5,391 nucleotides of DNA, from the NCBI GenBank assembly GCA_028708005.1, contig JAQVZV010000054.1, forward strand, positions 1 to 5,391. The letters are read 5' to 3'. This document shows, one piece after another, positions 1 through 5,391 of the stretch. The stretch is from Bacilli bacterium (GTDB taxonomy: Bacteria > Bacillota_I > Bacilli_A > RF39 > UBA660). Numbering within the stretch: the first letter of the stretch is position 1; every line of letters begins with the position of its first letter. A program made the position numbers and the translations under genes. The notes under the pieces are model-generated. The model worked only from the letters and a program-made list of their open reading frames with translations. It did not search any database and had not been told where the DNA came from.

Positions 1-2168
1 CAGTATCTGTCAATAATGTTTAAATGAATGGCTTTTTCAAAGTCGTTTACTATTTCATTTGGTAAATCATTAATCTTGCTTTCGTATTCTTCAACAACTC
101 TATTATAAATTTTATCAGCAATTATTTCAGAGTCATTATCTTTAATATCATCAATTGACATATGGTCATCTCCTAATAAATTTTCGTTGACCGCTTCCAC
201 TATTTCTACTCTATCGTTAGCCGTTAAAGTAAAATCCTCAGATAAATGACTGTTAACTAGTTGGGTGACATATCCTTTTATACATTCCAAAATATATTCG
301 TGGATAGAAGTTTGATCAAGAATTTTATTTCTTTTCTCATATATAATTTCCCTTTGTCTGTTCATAACATCATCATATTGTAATAATTGTTTTCGTATAT
401 CAAAGTTATGGCCTTCAACCCTTTTTTGAGCAGATTCCATAGCATTTGAGAAGACCTTGCTGCGAATAGCTTGTTCTCCATCAAAACCTAATGATTGCAT
501 CATTCCTTTAATACGTTCTGATCCGAATCGTACCATAAGGTCATCTTCTAATGAAACGAAAAACTGAGATTTTCCAGGGTCGCCTTGACGACCAGCACGT
601 CCTCTTAATTGATTGTCAATTCTTCTTGATTCATGGCGCTCGGTTCCTATAACGAACAAGCCTCCCACTTCTTTTACGCCTTCGCCAAGTTTAATATCAG
701 TGCCACGACCGGCCATATTGGTTGCGATTGTAACCGACTTTTTAAGTCCGGCATTTGCTACGATTTCAGCTTCTCGAGCGTGGTTTTTAGCGTTTAACAC
801 TTCATGTGGTATTTTCTTTTTTAACAAAAGATCACTGATCAATTCACTTGTCTCAATAGCAATTGTGCCTACTAAAATAGGCTGTCCTGCTTTGTATCTA
901 TCTTCAATTACACGGACAATGGCAGCATATTTACCTTTTTTAGTAGCATAAACCAAATCTGCCAAATCCTCCCTTATAACGGGCCTATTGGTTGGAATTT
1001 GAATAACATACATGTTATATATATTTCTAAATTCTTCTTCTTCGGTCTTTGCAGTACCAGTCATACCCGATAATTTTCTATACATTCTAAATAGATTTTG
1101 GAAAGTTATCGTTGCTAATGTTTGTGTTTCCTCTTTTATGGTTACGCCTTCCTTAGCTTCTATCGCTTGGTGTAATCCCTCGCTATAAGCACGTCCCTTC
1201 ATTAAACGTCCTGTAAATTGATCGACAATAACAATCTCGTCATCTTGAACAACATAATCGACATCCTTCTTCATGCCAAAGTTAGCTTTTATCGCTTGAT
1301 TAATATGATGTACCAAACCAGAATGCTTAATGTCATAAAGATTATCAACTTTAAAAAATTTCTCACCTTTTAACGAACCGTTATCCGTCAAACTAACAGC
1401 ATTTGTCTTTTCGTCTTTTATATAATCATCATTTTCACGTAGTGTCTTAGCAAAACTGTCTGCATCTTTATATAAATTGAGGGATTTCATGAATCCACCA
1501 GAAATAATAAGTGGTGTTCTAGCCTCATCAATTAAAATAGAGTCAACTTCGTCAACAATAGCAAAATTGAGTTTTCTTTGAACACGGCGATCACTTTTTA
1601 TAACCATATTATCTCTTAAATAATCAAATCCCAATTCATTGTTTGTCGTATAAACAATATCACAGTTATAAACCGCTTTTTTCTCTTCAAAATTTAAATC
1701 CCTTAGGTTTGTGCCAACTGTTAATCCTAAAAAATTAAAAATCTGCCCCATCCATTCAGCATGAAAACTGGCTAAATATTCGTTAACCGTTACAACATGC
1801 ACACCTTCTCCAGTTAATGCGTTCAAATAAGCCGGCATAGTTAATGATAACGTTTTCCCTTCCCCTGTTTTCATTTCTGCTATATTACCGTAATGAATGG
1901 TAATACCGCCAACTACTTGTACAAAATATGGCTTTTCACCAATTGTACGGAAAGCGGCCTCTCTAGCAACAGCAAAAGCTTCAACTAACAAATCATCAAG
2001 TGTTTCTCCATTTTCTAGCCTCTTCTTAAACTCTTCGGTTTTTGCTTTCAGCTCATGGTCTGACATTTTTTTCATGTCTTCATCCAGTGCTACAACTTTT
2101 TCAGCAATTGCGTTGAATTTTTTCAACTCTCTATATTCATGATTAAATATGCTTTTTAAAAAACTCAT
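1..2168 (-). CDS. secA: Preprotein translocase ATPase SecA (partial, C-terminus off the left edge)
   Basis: SecA is the cytoplasmic ATPase that binds preproteins and drives them through the SecYEG channel. 722 complete codons are visible; relatives are about 780-840 residues, so about 100 residues (end of the helical scaffold, C-terminal linker and any zinc tail) are missing. Visible landmarks: Walker A MKTGEGKT at residues 99-106, HVVTVNEYLA after it, Walker B region DEVDSILIDEARTP from residue 206, then GLHQAIEAKEG, GMTGTA, IPTNRPV, TNMAGRGTDIKL, ERHESRRIDNQLRGRAGRQGDPG-type motif VI and QKRVEGHNFDIRKQLLQYDDVMN of the scaffold domain. The start at 2168 (MSFLKSIF) has AAGGA at 2181-2177, 8 nt upstream. 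An in-frame ATG at 2177 is less likely because it overlaps that ribosome binding site. Oddity: the usual LAxRDAE after the Walker A region reads LASFHAE. Downstream of hpf, the order known from Bacillus. Identity is certain. Confidence 0.98.
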   Translation of the reverse strand, partial: MSFLKSIFNHEYRELKKFNAIAEKVVALDEDMKKMSDHELKAKTEEFKKRLENGETLDDLLVEAFAVAREAAFRTIGEKPYFVQVVGGITIHYGNIAEMKTGEGKTLSLTMPAYLNALTGEGVHVVTVNEYLASFHAEWMGQIFNFLGLTVGTNLRDLNFEEKKAVYNCDIVYTTNNELGFDYLRDNMVIKSDRRVQRKLNFAIVDEVDSILIDEARTPLIISGGFMKSLNLYKDADSFAKTLRENDDYIKDEKTNAVSLTDNGSLKGEKFFKVDNLYDIKHSGLVHHINQAIKANFGMKKDVDYVVQDDEIVIVDQFTGRLMKGRAYSEGLHQAIEAKEGVTIKEETQTLATITFQNLFRMYRKLSGMTGTAKTEEEEFRNIYNMYVIQIPTNRPVIREDLADLVYATKKGKYAAIVRVIEDRYKAGQPILVGTIAIETSELISDLLLKKKIPHEVLNAKNHAREAEIVANAGLKKSVTIATNMAGRGTDIKLGEGVKEVGGLFVIGTERHESRRIDNQLRGRAGRQGDPGKSQFFVSLEDDLMVRFGSERIKGMMQSLGFDGEQAIRSKVFSNAMESAQKRVEGHNFDIRKQLLQYDDVMNRQREIIYEKRNKILDQTSIHEYILECIKGYVTQLVNSHLSEDFTLTANDRVEIVEAVNENLLGDDHMSIDDIKDNDSEIIADKIYNRVVEEYESKINDLPNEIVNDFEKAIHLNIIDRY

Positions 2169-2195
2169 TATTATCATCCTTCCAAGTCAAATTAT

Positions 2196-2206
2196 ATTGT
2201 ATCATA
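2196..2206 (-). promoter_or_regulatory. Candidate extended -10 promoter of secA
   Basis: Read on the minus strand, 2206-2196 is TATGATACAAT, which fits the Gram-positive extended -10 pattern TRTGnTATAAT with one mismatch in the hexamer. No good -35 hexamer lies 16-18 bp upstream, as expected when an extended -10 carries the recognition. Initiation about 7 bp downstream would give a leader of about 20 nt with the AAGGA ribosome binding site. This would let secA be transcribed apart from hpf. AT-rich sequence makes such matches common, so this is tentative. Confidence 0.4.
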
Positions 2207-2214
2207 TAACGAAG

Positions 2215-2238
2215 AATAATCACATGTCAGTGATTATT
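2215..2238 (-). terminator. Hairpin over the hpf stop codon (weak terminator or processing site)
   Basis: AATAATCAC (2215-2223) and GTGATTATT (2230-2238) form a perfect 9-bp stem with a 6-nt loop. The hpf stop codon (2236-2234) is inside the stem. Only three of the nine pairs are G-C, and the minus-strand RNA continues with CUUCGUU rather than a run of U. It is therefore at best a weak terminator. It could equally reduce read-through into secA or protect the 3' end of an hpf transcript. Confidence 0.4.
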
Positions 2239-2752
2239 TAGCTTCGATAATACCATAGTTGCCGTCTTTTCTTCTATATAGAACATTTACCTCATTAGTA
2301 TCGGAATCTCTATATATAAAGAAGTCATGACCAAGCATATTCATTTGAAGAATCGCTTCCTCTTCATTCATTGGTTTCGTATCTAGTTTTTTCCTTCTAA
2401 CAATTTCTTCTTCCATTTCTATATCTTCCTCATCAATATCTTTACCTTTTAACCTAAATGCCTTGCTTTGTATTCTGTCTTTATTCTTTACTATTTGTCT
2501 TTCTAATTTGTCCGCCACCAAGTCAATCGCCGCATATAAATCATCATGTTTTTCTTCATTACGTAAAGTAAAAGGAGACATGGGAATTGTTACTTCTATA
2601 ATTTGGTCTCTACCCCTAACTTTTAATACTACTCTTGCAGTTATTTGATCATGTTTCTCGAAATACTTATTTAGTCGACTTAACTTTTCCTCAATATAAT
2701 TTCTAATTGCATCAGTAATTAAAATTTTATTACCGTGAATATCATATTTCAT
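2234..2752 (-). CDS. hpf: Long-form ribosome hibernation promoting factor
   Basis: Hpf binds the decoding region of the 30S subunit in stationary phase or stress; the long form also joins two 70S ribosomes into inactive 100S dimers. With the start used here the protein has 172 residues. The N-terminal ribosome-binding domain is residues 1 to about 95 (MKYDIHGNKILITDAIRNYI onward, the usual family opening). A charged, acidic linker follows (about 100-118), then the dimerisation domain (about 122-172) with KPMNEEEAILQMNMLGH, FFIYRD and VLYRRKDGNYGIIE, all close to the Bacillus/Staphylococcus long form. The reading frame opens earlier at 2764, but GGAGG at 2762-2758 lies exactly 5 nt before the ATG at 2752, and family members begin at this methionine. 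It has its own promoter and sits 65 bp upstream of secA on the same strand, as in many Bacillota. Confidence 0.95.
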   Translation of the reverse strand: MKYDIHGNKILITDAIRNYIEEKLSRLNKYFEKHDQITARVVLKVRGRDQIIEVTIPMSPFTLRNEEKHDDLYAAIDLVADKLERQIVKNKDRIQSKAFRLKGKDIDEEDIEMEEEIVRRKKLDTKPMNEEEAILQMNMLGHDFFIYRDSDTNEVNVLYRRKDGNYGIIEAK

Positions 2753-2757
2753 ATTAT

Positions 2758-2762
2758 CCTCC
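2758..2762 (-). promoter_or_regulatory. Ribosome binding site that fixes the hpf start
   Basis: GGAGG on the minus strand lies 5 nt before the ATG at 2752. It falls inside the four codons that an ATG at 2764 would add (MEDN). The predicted transcription start near 2770 leaves no room for a ribosome binding site before 2764, so the downstream start is the real one. Confidence 0.85.
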
Positions 2763-2776
2763 ATTCTTATAATTAT

Positions 2777-2805
2777 ATTATATCATCTTAAATAAAAGTA
2801 ATGAA
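2777..2805 (-). promoter_or_regulatory. Promoter of hpf
   Basis: On the minus strand there is a perfect TATAAT at 2782-2777 preceded by TGA, making an extended -10 (TGATATAAT, 2785-2777). A weak -35 candidate TTCATT lies at 2805-2800 with a 17-bp spacer. The predicted start near 2770 gives a leader of about 18 nt that carries GGAGG. A/T-tracts immediately upstream (2807-2812, 2818-2822, 2828-2836) are spaced by roughly one helical turn and could act as an UP element or bend. No sigma-B-type motif was seen, although hpf is stress-regulated in some Bacillota. Confidence 0.65.
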
Positions 2806-2832
2806 GTTTTTTGTATCTTTTTAATTCTTTAA

Positions 2833-2856
2833 ATTTATTATTTGATAATAATAAAT
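2833..2856. promoter_or_regulatory. 24-bp inverted repeat centred on the -35 box of the SIS gene (candidate operator)
   Basis: ATTTATTATT (2833-2842) and AATAATAAAT (2847-2856) are perfect 10-bp inverted arms around TGAT. The centre and inner bases contain the -35 hexamer TTGATA (2842-2847) of the plus-strand promoter, so a bound dimeric regulator would block RNA polymerase. The arms are pure A/T, which raises the chance of coincidence. No regulator gene is in the window, so the binding protein is unknown. Confidence 0.4.
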
Positions 2857-2870
2857 AATGGTGTTATTAT
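2842..2870 (+). promoter_or_regulatory. Promoter of the SIS-domain gene
   Basis: TTGATA (2842-2847, five of six bases of the consensus) is followed by exactly 17 bp and TATTAT (2865-2870, five of six), with TG at 2862-2863 making it an extended -10. This is a strong sigma-A-type promoter. The predicted start near 2877 coincides with the first base of the AGGAGG ribosome binding site (2877-2882), so the leader would be only about 15 nt. Confidence 0.7.
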
Positions 2871-2891
2871 TAAAATAGGAGGTATTATAAA

Positions 2892-3929
2892 ATGAACAAT
2901 ACCATTATGTTTAAAGAGATTATTGAACAACCTGAAAGAATTAAAAATTGCCACGATTATAACAAGGAAAAAATAAGTGAAATCGGATCGGTAATAGAAA
3001 AATTTAAACCTCAAAACATTGTAATCGTCGGAAGGGGCACCTCGCTTCATGCGGGAATATATGCCAGGTATTTGTTAGAATTATATTATCACATACCCGT
3101 TTCTATCGCTTCACAGTCTGTATTTACCGTATATGATTCTTATACCGACATGTCTAAAAGTATCGTTATCGGAATATCTCAATCCGGATTTGGAAAAGAT
3201 ACATTAAGAACTTTAGAAAAAGCTAGAAATTCAGGAGCATTGACAATAAGTATTGTTAATAATCTAAATAGTGAAATAGCTAAAGCAACGGAGTATGTTT
3301 TATATTGTAATGCGGGAGAATGCCAGGCTGTGCCCGCTACTAAATCATTTACGACAACCCTATATTTAATTAATAGCCTTGTATATGCTTTAACAAAAAG
3401 AAAAGAGATAGAATTAAATGAGGATGACATAATTAATGCTATTGAAGCAGGGCTTAAATATCATAACCTTATTAAAGAAAAGGCTAACAAATTAAGAGAT
3501 TTTGATGATTTGTTTATATTGGGCCGTGGATTATCCTTGCCCTTAGCCATGGAAACGGCTTTAAAGATAAAAGAAACTAGTCGTATTCATGTTAGCTCTT
3601 ACCCTATATCAGAATTTTATCACGGACCATTAGCAATGATTAAGAAAACAATTCCTGTCATTATCTTTGGAATTGAAAAAGAATTTACAAATGATGTGGA
3701 AGATATTTTAAAAAGATTAAAAGCAAACAATGTACCAACGTTATTAATTTCCAATAACAAGGATTTAATTAATCAACATGACAATTCCATATATATAGAA
3801 GATAGTAATAAACTTAAAACATTATTTACAGCTACAGTAATTATCCAATTACTAGCCTGTGAATTAGCCTTGCTAAAGGGATATAATCCCGATAAAAACG
3901 AACAATTATTAAACATTAAAACATTTTAA
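2892..3929 (+). CDS. Double-SIS-domain sugar-phosphate isomerase/deaminase, GlmS-isomerase or NagB-II-like
   Basis: A 345-residue soluble protein with two SIS (sugar isomerase) domains and no glutaminase domain. Domain 1 (about 30-170) has GRGTSLHAG (48-56), GISQSGFGKDT (94-104) and AGECQAVPATKSFTTTL (141-157), equivalents of the sugar-phosphate loops of GlmS. Domain 2 (about 200-330) has LGRGLSLPLA (210-219), ALKIKETS (223-230) and EFYHGPLAM (241-249). By comparison with GlmS, E228 and H244 sit where the catalytic glutamate and ring-opening histidine are. The C-terminal lysine of GlmS has no clean match; K343 is close. Such stand-alone proteins include type II glucosamine-6-phosphate deaminases, AgaS and the FrlB/GfrF deglycases. 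The opening MFKEIIEQPE favours the GlmS/NagB-II side, and nearby mannose-family PTS genes fit any of these. Start chosen for AGGAGG at 2877-2882. Class is sure, substrate is not. Confidence 0.85.
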   Translation: MNNTIMFKEIIEQPERIKNCHDYNKEKISEIGSVIEKFKPQNIVIVGRGTSLHAGIYARYLLELYYHIPVSIASQSVFTVYDSYTDMSKSIVIGISQSGFGKDTLRTLEKARNSGALTISIVNNLNSEIAKATEYVLYCNAGECQAVPATKSFTTTLYLINSLVYALTKRKEIELNEDDIINAIEAGLKYHNLIKEKANKLRDFDDLFILGRGLSLPLAMETALKIKETSRIHVSSYPISEFYHGPLAMIKKTIPVIIFGIEKEFTNDVEDILKRLKANNVPTLLISNNKDLINQHDNSIYIEDSNKLKTLFTATVIIQLLACELALLKGYNPDKNEQLLNIKTF

Positions 3930-3983
3930 AAAAGACCGTATTAAAGGACTAACATAAAATTCGTTCCCCAAATATGGTCTTTT
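3930..3983. terminator. Bidirectional terminator between the SIS and HAD genes
   Basis: AAAAGACCGTATT (3930-3942) pairs with AATATGGTCTTTT (3971-3983) to form a 13-bp stem with one G-U pair and a 28-nt loop. On the minus strand the hairpin is followed by six U (3933-3928). On the plus strand the U run is the base of the right arm. The left arm begins directly after the SIS stop codon (3927-3929), and the right arm overlaps the HAD stop codon (3984-3982), so one element serves both convergent genes. Confidence 0.75.
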
Positions 3984-4617
3984 AAATTAATTTTAATATA
4001 TCTTCGGGCTTGGATAAGAAATAATCCGCCTTTATTTTTTCCTTGTTTAACGCACCCCACCCTGCTAATGCAAATCTTATACCCGCTGCATGAGCTGCCT
4101 CACAATCATATTTGGTATCCCCGATATATATTGTTTCGGACTTGCTAGAATTTGTTACCTTAATAAATTTATCAATCGGATCAGGATGCGGTTTATGTCT
4201 TTTGGCATCATCCGCAGTTATTATTACATCAAAATGCTTTGAAATTGATAACTTATTAAAATCCATCTCAACTTCCCTTTTGTCTCTTGAGGTAACGATA
4301 CCCAAGACAATATCATTTTCACTAATTACTTTCAACACTTTTTCAATCCCTGGAAAAACTTTTTTGCTTCGTTCATCTCGATAATAATATTCGTCAATTT
4401 TAGATTGTATTGCAGGATAAAAATTGTTATCTATATTTAATCTTGCTAATGAATCATCAAGCGGTATACCAAAATGAAATGCTAAATCGTCTTCTTTATA
4501 ATCTATTCCTACAACCGACAATAACGCCTTTCTTAAAGCTTCAACTGAAGGTGTATATGTGTCCATTAAAGTACCATCAATATCGAAAATTATAGTTTTA
4601 ATATTAAATGTCTTCAT
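3982..4617 (-). CDS. HAD-superfamily phosphatase (phosphoglycolate phosphatase / beta-phosphoglucomutase-like)
   Basis: A 211-residue cytoplasmic hydrolase that should dephosphorylate a small phosphometabolite through an aspartyl-phosphate. All four HAD motifs are present: DIDGTLMDT with nucleophile D12 and acid/base D14, VTSR with T109/S110, K142 in HKPHPDP, and IGDTKYD with D167 and D171 for magnesium. A helical C1 cap lies between motifs I and II (about residues 20-85), as in Gph, PgmB and GS1-type phosphatases. The ending AGWGALNKE resembles the pyrophosphatase/phosphoglycolate phosphatase branch. The start at 4617 has GGAG at 4628-4625, 7 nt upstream, inside the end of the EIIA gene; the 14-bp overlap implies one transcript and coupled translation. 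The link with EIIA suggests a sugar-phosphate substrate, but family members are promiscuous and sequence alone does not give it. Confidence 0.88.
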   Translation of the reverse strand: MKTFNIKTIIFDIDGTLMDTYTPSVEALRKALLSVVGIDYKEDDLAFHFGIPLDDSLARLNIDNNFYPAIQSKIDEYYYRDERSKKVFPGIEKVLKVISENDIVLGIVTSRDKREVEMDFNKLSISKHFDVIITADDAKRHKPHPDPIDKFIKVTNSSKSETIYIGDTKYDCEAAHAAGIRFALAGWGALNKEKIKADYFLSKPEDILKLI

Positions 4618-5026
4618 CTTTGTTCTCCGATTTATTAACTAACTTTGATTTATTTAAATGCATTGTGTGTTTTTGACTAGACGTTATTATTCTAGAAATT
4701 AATTCGCTTAAGCTTAGATCATCTTTAATTGAGTAAATTTCAAGTAATGAACCCAAGTTACATCCTGTCACTACTTCCATATTGGGATTATCAAATGCTA
4801 TTTTCGAAGCTTCTTTAAAAGGGGTTCCTCCTAACAGGTCGCAAATAAAAAGAATATTATCTTTTTGATGACGGCTTGTCACGCTGGTATATAATTCTGA
4901 AATGACACTGTTATCATCAAAGTCAACAGCAATAAAATCCTCGTTTTTGCCAGCAATCATCTCCAGTGAACTCAATAATCCTGATGCGTATTGTGCATGT
5001 CCTGTAATAACTATTATATTTTTCAT
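4604..5026 (-). CDS. PTS mannose/fructose/sorbose-family EIIA component
   Basis: A 140-residue cytoplasmic phosphocarrier that takes phosphate from HPr-His and passes it to EIIB. It shows the family pattern throughout: ITGHAQYASGLLSSLEMIAG at the N-terminus with phosphorylated H10, DLLGGTPFKEA (63-73) with the conserved aspartate D63 near the active histidine, and VVTGCNLGSLLEI (85-97). Length is normal for the free-standing EIIA (ManX N-domain, AgaF, LevD type), ending in a charged, probably flexible tail (about 118-140). The start at 5026 has AGAGGTG at 5038-5032. It is the first gene of a two-gene unit with the HAD phosphatase and lies downstream of an EIID gene of the same PTS class, but behind a terminator and its own promoter. 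No EIIB domain is fused. Family certain; sugar specificity unknown. Confidence 0.93.
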   Translation of the reverse strand: MKNIIVITGHAQYASGLLSSLEMIAGKNEDFIAVDFDDNSVISELYTSVTSRHQKDNILFICDLLGGTPFKEASKIAFDNPNMEVVTGCNLGSLLEIYSIKDDLSLSELISRIITSSQKHTMHLNKSKLVNKSENKDEDI

Positions 5027-5042
5027 TTTATCACCTCTGATT

Positions 5043-5071
5043 TATACTATTACTATTTTGATTATACTATT
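5043..5071. repeat. Direct repeat TATACTATT, two copies 20 bp apart, over the EIIA -10 region
   Basis: TATACTATT occurs at 5043-5051 and 5063-5071, start to start 20 bp, close to two helical turns. A third, shorter copy TACTATT is at 5051-5057. The upstream copy covers the -10 hexamer (5066-5061), and the other lies just after the predicted transcription start. Such spacing could suit a protein binding one face of the DNA, but the sequence is AT-rich and chance is possible. Confidence 0.35.
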
Positions 5072-5089
5072 GTTTATACCCAATATCAA
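5061..5089 (-). promoter_or_regulatory. Promoter of the EIIA-HAD operon
   Basis: On the minus strand, TTGATA (5089-5084) is followed by a 17-bp spacer and a perfect TATAAT (5066-5061). This is a near-consensus sigma-A promoter. The predicted start near 5054 gives a leader of about 28 nt that carries AGAGGTG. It lies just downstream of the terminator that closes the EIID transcript, so EIIA and the HAD gene can be expressed independently of the upstream PTS genes. No cre-like (CcpA) operator was recognised. Confidence 0.72.
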
Positions 5090-5100
5090 TATTTGACATA

Positions 5101-5133
5101 AGAAAAACCCTTACAACTCAGTTATAAGGGTTT
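5101..5133 (-). terminator. Intrinsic terminator after the EIID gene
   Basis: Positions 5105-5117 and 5121-5133 form a 13-bp stem with a 3-nt loop on the minus-strand RNA, including the AAACCC/GGGUUU core and one G-U pair (5114 with 5124). It is followed by a U-rich tail (UUUUUCU, 5107-5101). On the plus strand the same position is a C-A mismatch, so the element is better formed for minus-strand transcription. It starts 15 bp after the EIID stop codon. Confidence 0.85.
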
Positions 5134-5148
5134 GGTAATCCATCTAAA

Positions 5149-5391
5149 TTATAGTACTCCAAGGTATGAAAGCAATATTGATAAAATGAGAGTGCCTGTT
5201 ATTAGAGCCACAGGATTTACTTTCTTTCTAATTAAATACAACATTAGGAAAGTAAAACAAAATGGCAACAAATTTGGGAATATTTTGTCAAAGAAGCTCT
5301 CTTGAATTGAAATAATATTTCCTTCGCCCGCTTCAATGGTAGTTAAAACGTTTATGCTAACATAGCTAGCTATTAAGCCTCCCAATACAGT
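5149..5391 (-). CDS. PTS mannose/fructose/sorbose-family EIID component (partial, C-terminal 80 residues)
   Basis: Only the end of the gene is inside the window: 81 codons reading TVLGGLIASYVSINV at the edge and ending at TAA (5151-5149). EIID works with EIIC as the membrane channel of mannose-class PTS transporters. The visible part matches the family C-terminus: a VLGGLIASYV stretch, a soluble loop (IEAGEGNIISIQESFFDKIFP), the NLLPFCFTFLMLYLIRKK membrane segment and a last hydrophobic segment ending SILLSYLGVL. The leucine codon TTG at 5385 is internal, not a start; the frame is open to the right edge. EIIC and EIIB genes would be expected further right on the same strand. Confidence 0.88.
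   Translation of the reverse strand, partial: TVLGGLIASYVSINVLTTIEAGEGNIISIQESFFDKIFPNLLPFCFTFLMLYLIRKKVNPVALITGTLILSILLSYLGVL

Noticed and set aside
613..951. Plus-strand open frame of 112 codons inside secA
   Set aside because: It is antisense to the well-conserved secA frame, has no ribosome binding site and shows no recognisable family; a shadow frame. The same holds for the plus-strand frame at 1897-2142.
2753..2764. Upstream ATG of hpf at 2764 as the true start
   Set aside because: The GGAGG ribosome binding site lies within the added codons and the predicted transcript starts only about 6 nt before this ATG; family proteins start at 2752.
2838..3050. Minus-strand hydrophobic open frame of 70 codons over the SIS promoter and gene start
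   Set aside because: Antisense to the strong SIS coding frame and runs across two promoters; the hydrophobic translation is a by-product of A-rich sense codons.
5073..5078. GGGTAT on the minus strand as a sigma-B -10 element before EIIA
   Set aside because: No GTTT-type -35 lies 12-15 bp upstream, and a near-consensus sigma-A promoter explains the region.
4902..5096. Plus-strand open frame antisense to the EIIA N-terminus
   Set aside because: No ribosome binding site or family likeness; it opposes the conserved EIIA histidine region and the promoter.
5093..5098. Perfect TTGACA on the plus strand as a -35 box
   Set aside because: The nearest -10-like hexamer (TTATAA, 5122-5127) is 23 bp away, inside the EIID terminator stem, and no plus-strand gene follows.
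5383..5385. TTG at 5385 as the start of a short 78-residue membrane protein
   Set aside because: The frame is open to the window edge and the sequence is the C-terminal part of the EIID family, so this is an internal leucine.

Overview
The window comes from a low-G+C bacterium (roughly one third G+C by eye). It is most likely a member of the Bacillota (Bacilli or Erysipelotrichia type) or an Acholeplasma-like relative that uses the standard code. The reasons are the strongly AT-rich codon use, purine-rich Shine-Dalgarno sites before every gene start, extended -10 promoters, TAA stops on all five genes whose end is visible, TGG tryptophan codons with no in-frame TGA seen, the Bacillus-like hpf-secA gene order, and a SecA sequence that reads like the Gram-positive form. 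No mobile element, CRISPR array, tRNA or rRNA was seen.

Layout from left to right. Positions 1-2168 (minus strand) hold most of secA, the preprotein translocase ATPase; its last hundred or so residues lie beyond the left edge. Upstream of it, hpf (2234-2752, minus) encodes a long-form ribosome hibernation factor. A 65-bp gap between the two holds a small hairpin over the hpf stop and a candidate secA promoter. A short divergent promoter region (2753-2891) separates hpf from a plus-strand gene (2892-3929) for a double-SIS-domain protein that resembles the isomerase half of GlmS and the type II glucosamine-6-phosphate deaminases. That gene converges on a minus-strand HAD phosphatase gene (3982-4617) across a bidirectional terminator. 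The HAD gene overlaps by 14 bp the end of a mannose-family PTS EIIA gene (4604-5026). A terminator (5105-5133) and a well-formed promoter (5061-5089) separate that pair from the 3' end of a PTS EIID gene (5149 to the right edge).

Two themes meet here. The left half is housekeeping: protein export and ribosome dormancy. The right half looks like part of a sugar or amino-sugar uptake locus. EIIA would pass phosphate from HPr towards EIIB, with EIIC/EIID as the membrane channel. The SIS enzyme would isomerise, deaminate or deglycate the imported sugar phosphate, and the HAD enzyme could remove phosphate from a sugar phosphate that accumulates. The substrate cannot be decided from this window. 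No clearly new system is visible; the most interesting points are the arrangement and control of the EIIA-HAD pair and the identity and operator of the SIS gene.
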